Source: Lachnospiraceae bacterium UBA5902 (GTDB lineage Bacteria > Bacillota > Clostridia > Lachnospirales > Lachnospiraceae). From it: a DNA stretch of 6,910 nt. The translations under genes were made by a program, and so were the position numbers. The notes under the pieces are model-generated. The model saw only the letters and a list, made by a program, of their open reading frames with translations, was not told the DNA's origin and did not search any database. The stretch's first letter is position 1; each line of letters opens with the position of its first letter. The stretch lies in contig DJEI01000073.1 in assembly GCA_002431865.1 (NCBI GenBank), forward strand, positions 1 to 6,910. Reading direction: 5' to 3'. Positions 1 to 4,503 of the stretch are shown here, in pieces.

Positions 1-1460
1 TCACTGCATACCTCATCGATTCCAAGCTGTGCGGCTACATGATCTGCCACATCCCCGGCATCACCGGTCAGCATAACCGTCTTCTCAATGCCGGACTTCT
101 TCAGTGCTGCAATCGCTTCCGCCGCATGCTCCTTGATGACATCGGAGATCAGAATATGTCCGGCGTATTGGCCATCGATTGCCACATGCACGATTGTTCC
201 AACATGGCTGCACTCACGATACTCAATACCAAGCTTCTTCATAAGCTTTGCATTTCCGGCTGCAATAACCTTTCCATCCACCTTTGCTGTCAGACCATGG
301 CCACCGATCTCCTCCACGTCACTGACACGGTTCTTATCAATCGGCTTGCCATACGCACGCTGTAAGCTCTTGCTGATCGGATGGGTGGAATAGCTTTCTG
401 CAAGGGCTGCATATTCAAGCAGCTCCTCATCCTTATATGGGCTGTGGTGAATACCATTTACTTCAAATACACCCTTTGTCATCGTACCTGTCTTATCAAA
501 TACGACGATCTTCGTCTGCGACAATGTCTCTAAGAAGCTTGAGCCTTTGACAAGGACACCTTCCCGGCTTGCGCCGCCGATTCCTGCAAAGAAGCTAAGC
601 GGAATACTGATTACCAGCGCACACGGACAACTGATTACCAAGAATGTCAGGGCGCGGTATACCCAGTCGCCCCATTCCGGTGCAAGCCCCATAAATGCCA
701 TCCGCACGATCGGCGGCAAAATGGCAAGTGCCAGAGCACCATAGCAGACTGCCGGTGTATAGATCTTCGCAAACTTCGAGATAAAGTTCTCAGAACGTGA
801 TTTTCTGGAGCTTGCATTCTCTACAAGTTCCAAAATCTTCGATACCGTCGACTCGCCAAATTCCTTCGTCGTACGGATCTTCAAAAGTCCGGTCATGTTG
901 ATGCAGCCACTGATGATCTCGTCATCCACGCTTACCTCGCGCGGTACACTCTCACCGGTCAGTGCACTTGTATTTAAGGATGAAGTTCCCTCGACAACGA
1001 CACCATCGATTGGCACTTTCTCACCCGGCTGTACAACGATAACCGTACCGATCTCGATCTCATCGGGATCGACCTGTTCTAACTGTCCGTCCTTCTCCAC
1101 GTTCGCATAATCCGGGCGGATATCCATCAACTCACTGATATTCCGACGGCTCTTACCAACGGCATAGCTCTGAAACAGCTCTCCGATCTGATAGAAGAGC
1201 ATAACCGCAGTGCCTTCCTTATAATCACCGAGTGCAATCGCTCCGATGGTGGCAACTGCCATCAGGAAATTCTCATCAAAGATCTGCCGGTTCCAAATTC
1301 CCTTTCCTGCCTTCTTCAGGATATCATATCCGATTACCAAATATGGAATCATATACAGTCCGAACCGCGCATATCCTTTCACCGGGATAAACTGCAAAGC
1401 GATCACCAATACCGCTGCAATAATGATCCGAACCAATACCTTCTTCTGCTTCTTCGTCAT
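1..1460 (-). CDS. Heavy-metal-translocating P1B-type ATPase, zinc/cadmium type (C-terminus outside window)
   Basis: I translated this frame by hand: it is open from ATG at 1458-1460 to the window edge (486 complete codons, no stop). The product should be a membrane pump that exports divalent soft metals using ATP. Visible motifs, numbered from this Met, are the actuator TGES (168-171), the transmembrane metal site CPC (278-280) in SCPCALVISIP, the phosphorylation site DKTGT with Asp322, the P1B-specific His-Pro (360-361), and MLTGD ending at Asp467. The CPC context is typical of the Zn/Cd/Pb class (P1B-2); copper is less likely but not excluded. About six hydrophobic segments are visible (near 8-24, 34-48, 65-78, 84-100, 234-252, 266-295). 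There is no N-terminal metal-binding domain; a separate HMA protein is encoded 71 bp upstream. The GDGxND hinge and last membrane helices must lie beyond position 1. AGGA at 1471-1474 is 10 nt before the start, and an in-frame TAG lies just upstream, which fixes the start. Confidence 0.95.
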   Translation of the reverse strand, partial: MTKKQKKVLVRIIIAAVLVIALQFIPVKGYARFGLYMIPYLVIGYDILKKAGKGIWNRQIFDENFLMAVATIGAIALGDYKEGTAVMLFYQIGELFQSYAVGKSRRNISELMDIRPDYANVEKDGQLEQVDPDEIEIGTVIVVQPGEKVPIDGVVVEGTSSLNTSALTGESVPREVSVDDEIISGCINMTGLLKIRTTKEFGESTVSKILELVENASSRKSRSENFISKFAKIYTPAVCYGALALAILPPIVRMAFMGLAPEWGDWVYRALTFLVISCPCALVISIPLSFFAGIGGASREGVLVKGSSFLETLSQTKIVVFDKTGTMTKGVFEVNGIHHSPYKDEELLEYAALAESYSTHPISKSLQRAYGKPIDKNRVSDVEEIGGHGLTAKVDGKVIAAGNAKLMKKLGIEYRECSHVGTIVHVAIDGQYAGHILISDVIKEHAAEAIAALKKSGIEKTVMLTGDAGDVADHVAAQLGIDEVCS

Positions 1461-1525
1461 AGCCGTCACTTCCTATCTCTGTCTGCTTCTTCTACTTACT
1501 TATGCACACCTGCTGTATCTGTGCG

Positions 1526-1544
1526 GATCTCTTATAAAAAGATC
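1526..1544 (-). other. Weak hairpin at the end of the HMA gene
   Basis: On the minus strand, GATCTTTT and AAGAGATC flank a 3-nt loop. They can form eight pairs including one G-U, overlapping the HMA stop codon. No T-run follows, so it is not a convincing terminator. It could stabilise or process the mRNA between the two cistrons, or be chance. Confidence 0.25.
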
Positions 1545-1750
1545 TCGCAGTCATCCTCTACCTTCTTGCAGTTCTTCAGAACGTCCTTCATAACTGCCTT
1601 TGCATCTGCATCTTCTTCAAACTCTACGATCATTTTGAGTGCCATAAAGTTTACAGTTGCGTCCTTGACACCAGCTGTATTTTTAGCAGCGTCCTCCATC
1701 TTATTTGCACAGTTTGCACAATCAACATCAATTTTGTAAGTCTTCTTCAT
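1532..1750 (-). CDS. Small free-standing heavy-metal-associated (HMA) domain protein
   Basis: This 72-residue protein is essentially one HMA (ferredoxin-like) metal-binding domain, with no signal peptide or membrane segment. The metal site is DCANC, with Cys11 and Cys14. An Asp immediately before the CxxC is the pattern seen in zinc/cadmium/lead domains such as the N-terminus of ZntA, whereas copper domains usually have GMTCxxC. The C-terminus is acidic with a third cysteine (EDDCEIFL, Cys68), a possible extra ligand. It lies directly upstream of the P-type ATPase on the same strand, and that ATPase lacks this domain. I infer that the protein works with the pump as a detached metal-binding module, delivering or buffering metal in the cytoplasm. 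A strong AAGGAG sits 8 nt before the ATG. A stand-alone copper chaperone is the alternative, less favoured because of the DCxxC. Confidence 0.88.
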   Translation of the reverse strand: MKKTYKIDVDCANCANKMEDAAKNTAGVKDATVNFMALKMIVEFEEDADAKAVMKDVLKNCKKVEDDCEIFL

Positions 1751-1772
1751 CTTCGTATCTCCTTTTTTATTT

Positions 1773-1794
1773 CATATGAACAATTATTCATATG
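1773..1794. promoter_or_regulatory. Candidate ArsR/SmtB-type metal-sensor operator
   Basis: A 22-bp near-palindrome has outer arms CATATGAA (1773-1780) and TTCATATG (1787-1794) around CAATTA; 10 of 11 base-pair positions are symmetric. The core ATGAACA..TTATTCAT resembles sites bound by ArsR/SmtB zinc and cadmium repressors, which use imperfect ATGAACA/TGTTCAT-like dyads (recalled, not searched). It starts about 9 nt after the -10 box, so a bound repressor would cover the start of transcription. This fits derepression of the HMA/ATPase operon by excess metal. No regulator gene is visible in the window. Confidence 0.65.
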
Positions 1795-1803
1795 TTTGTG
1801 CTC

Positions 1804-1831
1804 ATTATAGCATTCCCATTTCAGATGTCAA
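1804..1831 (-). promoter_or_regulatory. Sigma-A-type promoter of the HMA/P-type ATPase operon
   Basis: Read on the minus strand there is a perfect -35 TTGACA (1826-1831), a 16-nt spacer and a perfect -10 TATAAT (1804-1809), 54 nt upstream of the HMA start codon. A second TTGACA (1833-1838) is too far away (23 nt) to pair with this -10. The -35 box overlaps the stop codon of the upstream transporter gene (1828-1830). Transcription should start near 1797, right at the edge of the candidate operator. Confidence 0.8.
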
Positions 1832-3663
1832 CTGTCAATTACCATTTTTTCCTGTTTTTTTATCACGCAGATCATTATGACCAGCAGGATCAAAAATGCC
1901 GCCAGACTTCCAGCCGCTCCCAAGCTGATTCCACGACCGGATAAATCAAATTTTGCACTCACTCCAAGCACAGCCGTTACCGCAAGCAGGATTCCGATCA
2001 ATCCCTCTCCGGCAATCAGCCCGGAAGAAAATAAGATTCCATCCTGCACATACGTCTCATTTTTCTTCCGCTCATAAAACCGGCGCAGCAGACCCCCAAC
2101 CATAATGGCTGTTGACAAGTGAATCGGCAGATATAATCCGATAGAAAAAGGAAGTACCGGAATCCCGACAATCTCGACCGCAGCTGCGATAAATACGCCG
2201 ATCAGAATCAGTCCCCACGGCAGATAATCTCCCATCACACCTTCTACAACAAGCTTCATCAATGTTGCCTGCGGTGCCGGAAGCTCCGGATCGCCGAAGC
2301 TCCATGCCGCCTGTAACAGATACAGCACACCACCGATTGCAAGCCCGGATACAACGGCCCCGATCAGTTCCCCGACCTGCTGTTTCCACGGTGTTGCCCC
2401 GACGATAAACCCGGTTTTTAAGTCCTGCGACGTATCCCCTGCCATTGCCGCGACAATACAGATGACCGTTCCCATTGAGATTGCAACTGTCATCCCTTTT
2501 AGTCCCGTCTGTCCGGTTAATTTCAGGACAAAGGATGCAAGCAGCAATGTCGCGATTGCCATGCCGGATACCGGATTGTTTGAAGATCCGACAAGACCGA
2601 CCATCCTCGCACTGACGGTTGCAAAGAAGAATCCAAACACCGCAATAAAAAGTGCCATCGGCACAGACAGCCGGATCTGCGGCATCACGCACAGAAACAA
2701 CAGGATTGCCACGATTCCAATAACCCCATACCGCATCGGAATATCCTGCTCCGTCCGTTCCTTTCCCGTATTCCCATAGCCACGCACTGCCTTGCGAAAG
2801 GTCGTCACAATCAGCGGCAGAGTCTTTACAAGACTGATAATTCCACCTGCCGCAACCGCTCCGGCTCCGATATAGCGGATATAGTTTCCCCACAACTCCC
2901 ATGTAGTCAAAGTGCTGATTGCTTTCGTGGCCGGAAACAGGATATTCTCCCCGCCAACCAGCACGAATGCCGGCATCAGCACGAGCCAGCCAAGTACCGC
3001 CCCGCTTAACAGATACGAAGAAACGCGTGCGCCGCAGATATAACCAACGCCGACCAAAGCCGGAAGTACGTCGATGCCAAGACCAGCCCCGCGTAGCTTC
3101 CGGCTTTCAAAATCCACTTCACTTGGGAACAGCTTCAATCCATCTGCCAGGAATTTATAGACAGCTGCCGCGAGCACCCCTTTTAATACCTTCTTTGCTT
3201 TCGCACCGCCCTCTTCTCCTGCAAGCAGTACCTTCGAACATGCCGTTCCCTCCGGATATGGCAGGCGGTCATGCTCTTCTACGATCAGCGCATGTCGAAG
3301 CGGCACCATGAAAAGCACGCCAAGCAGACCGCCGCTTATGGCAAGCATCGCAATCGTAAAAAAGGAAGGCATCGCCGTGCCATGCTCCTTCGCCCACATA
3401 AACAACGCCGGAAGTGTAAAAATCGCCCCTGCCGCCAGCGATTCTCCGGCGGAGCCGATTGTCTGTACCATGTTATTTTCCAGAATCGAATCCCGTTTTA
3501 ACAACAGCCGTACAATCCCCATCGAAATGACAGCCGCCGGAATGGATGCGGATACCGTCATGCCGACACGTAACCCCAGATAAGCATTCGCACCACCAAA
3601 CACGACAGCAAGTAAAATTCCTAAAATAAAGGCTGTCGGTGTAAATTCAGTTGTTTTTTTCAT
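1828..3663 (-). CDS. OPT family oligopeptide transporter
   Basis: This 611-residue polytopic membrane protein is of the OPT superfamily, whose members import oligopeptides or, in the YSL branch, metal chelates, usually by proton coupling. It is hydrophobic over nearly its whole length, consistent with the family's 14-16 helices. Recognisable conserved stretches (numbered from the chosen Met) are NNMVQTIGSAGES (63-75), PYPEGTAC (135-142), SSNNPVSGM (360-368), GDTSQDLKTG (409-418) and SSGLIAGEGLIG (546-557). I place the start at ATG 3661-3663, because AGGGAG (3673-3678) lies 9 nt upstream and the family-like sequence begins there. The frame stays open 43 codons further upstream, but that part is polar, unlike the family, and contains the promoter region of the opposite gene. 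The length is normal and nothing is broken. The substrate cannot be read from sequence. No terminator follows before the metal-efflux operon. Confidence 0.93.
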   Translation of the reverse strand: MKKTTEFTPTAFILGILLAVVFGGANAYLGLRVGMTVSASIPAAVISMGIVRLLLKRDSILENNMVQTIGSAGESLAAGAIFTLPALFMWAKEHGTAMPSFFTIAMLAISGGLLGVLFMVPLRHALIVEEHDRLPYPEGTACSKVLLAGEEGGAKAKKVLKGVLAAAVYKFLADGLKLFPSEVDFESRKLRGAGLGIDVLPALVGVGYICGARVSSYLLSGAVLGWLVLMPAFVLVGGENILFPATKAISTLTTWELWGNYIRYIGAGAVAAGGIISLVKTLPLIVTTFRKAVRGYGNTGKERTEQDIPMRYGVIGIVAILLFLCVMPQIRLSVPMALFIAVFGFFFATVSARMVGLVGSSNNPVSGMAIATLLLASFVLKLTGQTGLKGMTVAISMGTVICIVAAMAGDTSQDLKTGFIVGATPWKQQVGELIGAVVSGLAIGGVLYLLQAAWSFGDPELPAPQATLMKLVVEGVMGDYLPWGLILIGVFIAAAVEIVGIPVLPFSIGLYLPIHLSTAIMVGGLLRRFYERKKNETYVQDGILFSSGLIAGEGLIGILLAVTAVLGVSAKFDLSGRGISLGAAGSLAAFLILLVIMICVIKKQEKMVIDS

Positions 3664-3672
3664 TGTTTGTAT

Positions 3673-3678
3673 CTCCCT
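3673..3678 (-). promoter_or_regulatory. Ribosome binding site that sets the OPT transporter start
   Basis: AGGGAG on the minus strand is 9 nt before ATG 3661-3663. It favours this start over the ATG at 3790-3792 that would add 43 residues. Confidence 0.75.
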
Positions 3679-3732
3679 GTTTTTATACTTCTTCACAGAT
3701 ACAGTTTTTCCCATTTTTCCTGCATACATACA

Positions 3733-3762
3733 TTGACTTTTTCCGTCCATCTTATGTATAAT
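3733..3762 (+). promoter_or_regulatory. Promoter of the cytidylate kinase-like gene
   Basis: The elements are -35 TTGACT (3733-3738), an 18-nt spacer and a perfect -10 TATAAT (3757-3762) with TG directly before it. Transcription would start near 3769, giving a leader of about 50 nt with AAGGGAG (3805-3811) 9 nt before the start codon. This is the only clear promoter in the divergent region 3664-3820. On the opposite strand I see only poor matches for an OPT promoter, and no riboswitch or T-box in the leader. Confidence 0.7.
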
Positions 3763-3820
3763 TGTAAATAAAAAAGCACGAAAGGCAGACACATTTCACG
3801 ACAGAAGGGAGCATATATTT

Positions 3821-4420
3821 ATGAACAAACAGGTCATTATTTCAATCGGACGAGAATACGGAAGTGGCGGACATGTGATCGCGGAAATGATTGCCAAGCA
3901 TTATAACATCCCACTTTACGACAGAAACATTTTGGACGAGCTTTCCAAGGAAACCGGAAATTCATATGAAGTCTATAAGAAATACGACGAAAAACCAGCC
4001 AATCCATTTACAACAAGAACGGTTTTGGGGCAGTCGAATTCTGTAGAAAAGATCATTGCAGAAATGCAGTTTAATTTCCTGAAAGAAAAGGCAGAAAACG
4101 GAGAGTCTTACGTGGTACTCGGTCGTTGTGCCGAAGATATCCTCCATGACAACGATGGACTGATCTCCATCTTCTTAGTTGGCGATACCGATGTGAAGCA
4201 GCAGCGAATCATGGAAGTCAAGCATGTATCCGCAGATGAGGCACTCACAAAGATGAAACGCCACGATAAAAGCCGGAAGCAGTATCATAATTCTTTTTCC
4301 TCCGGTAAATGGGGCGATTCCCGCTACTACGATATCTGCATCAACACAAGCCGGCTTGGTCTGAAGGCTTCCGCCGAAGAACTGATCCGCTATATTGATG
4401 CCAGAGTGGCTGCGATGTAA
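3821..4420 (+). CDS. Cytidylate kinase-like family protein
   Basis: This 199-residue soluble protein resembles the cytidylate kinase-like family (Cytidylate_kin2). It starts with a P-loop-like segment GREYGSGGH (10-18) straight after a beta-strand (VIISI). LGRCAED (100-106) precedes a second hydrophobic strand (ISIFLV, 115-120), and DKSRKQYHNSFSSGKWGD (149-166) is a basic stretch placed like the lid of nucleoside monophosphate kinases. The YYDICINTSRLGL segment (169-181) matches the closing strand typical of the family. The Walker A lysine of classical kinases (GxxGxGK) is absent, as I recall is usual for this group, so phosphotransfer to CMP is not established. A true Cmk normally has a canonical P-loop and greater length. 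The gene has its own promoter and strong ribosome binding site, is divergent from the OPT gene and converges on the autolysin gene, so no operon partner hints at its job. Confidence 0.88.
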   Translation: MNKQVIISIGREYGSGGHVIAEMIAKHYNIPLYDRNILDELSKETGNSYEVYKKYDEKPANPFTTRTVLGQSNSVEKIIAEMQFNFLKEKAENGESYVVLGRCAEDILHDNDGLISIFLVGDTDVKQQRIMEVKHVSADEALTKMKRHDKSRKQYHNSFSSGKWGDSRYYDICINTSRLGLKASAEELIRYIDARVAAM

Positions 4421-4459
4421 TCTGCTCCATCCTCACAATACACGAATATGTTTACACGT

Positions 4460-4492
4460 AAAAAGAGCCTTGCAATCTGCAAGACTCTTTTT
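4460..4492. terminator. Bidirectional intrinsic terminator between convergent genes
   Basis: The hairpin arms are AAAAAGAG (4460-4467) with CTCTTTTT (4485-4492), and CTTGCA (4469-4474) with TGCAAG (4478-4483). There is one internal C/A mismatch and a 3-nt loop. Both strands end in five Ts, followed by T-rich sequence on the plus side. It lies 40 nt after the kinase-like gene and 12 nt after the autolysin gene, so it can end both transcripts. Confidence 0.9.
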
Positions 4493-4503
4493 GATTTATT
4501 ATT

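Noticed and set aside
39..393. Plus-strand open frames over the first 400 bases
   Set aside because: They are antisense shadows of the P-type ATPase, whose minus-strand frame is open through this region and carries the DKTGT, HP and MLTGD motifs between about 60 and 500.
1773..1794. Palindrome as a transcription terminator for the OPT gene
   Set aside because: The stem is AT-rich and no T-run follows on the minus strand. Its place just after a perfect -10 box suits an operator better.
2072..2902. 276-residue open frame on the minus strand inside the OPT gene
   Set aside because: It lies in another frame of a clear OPT gene, and its product is rich in Cys, Arg and Gly with no recognisable domain.
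3664..3792. 43-residue N-terminal extension of the OPT transporter starting at 3792
   Set aside because: The extension is polar and unlike the family, has no good ribosome binding site, and overlaps the plus-strand promoter. ATG 3661-3663 has a well-placed AGGGAG.
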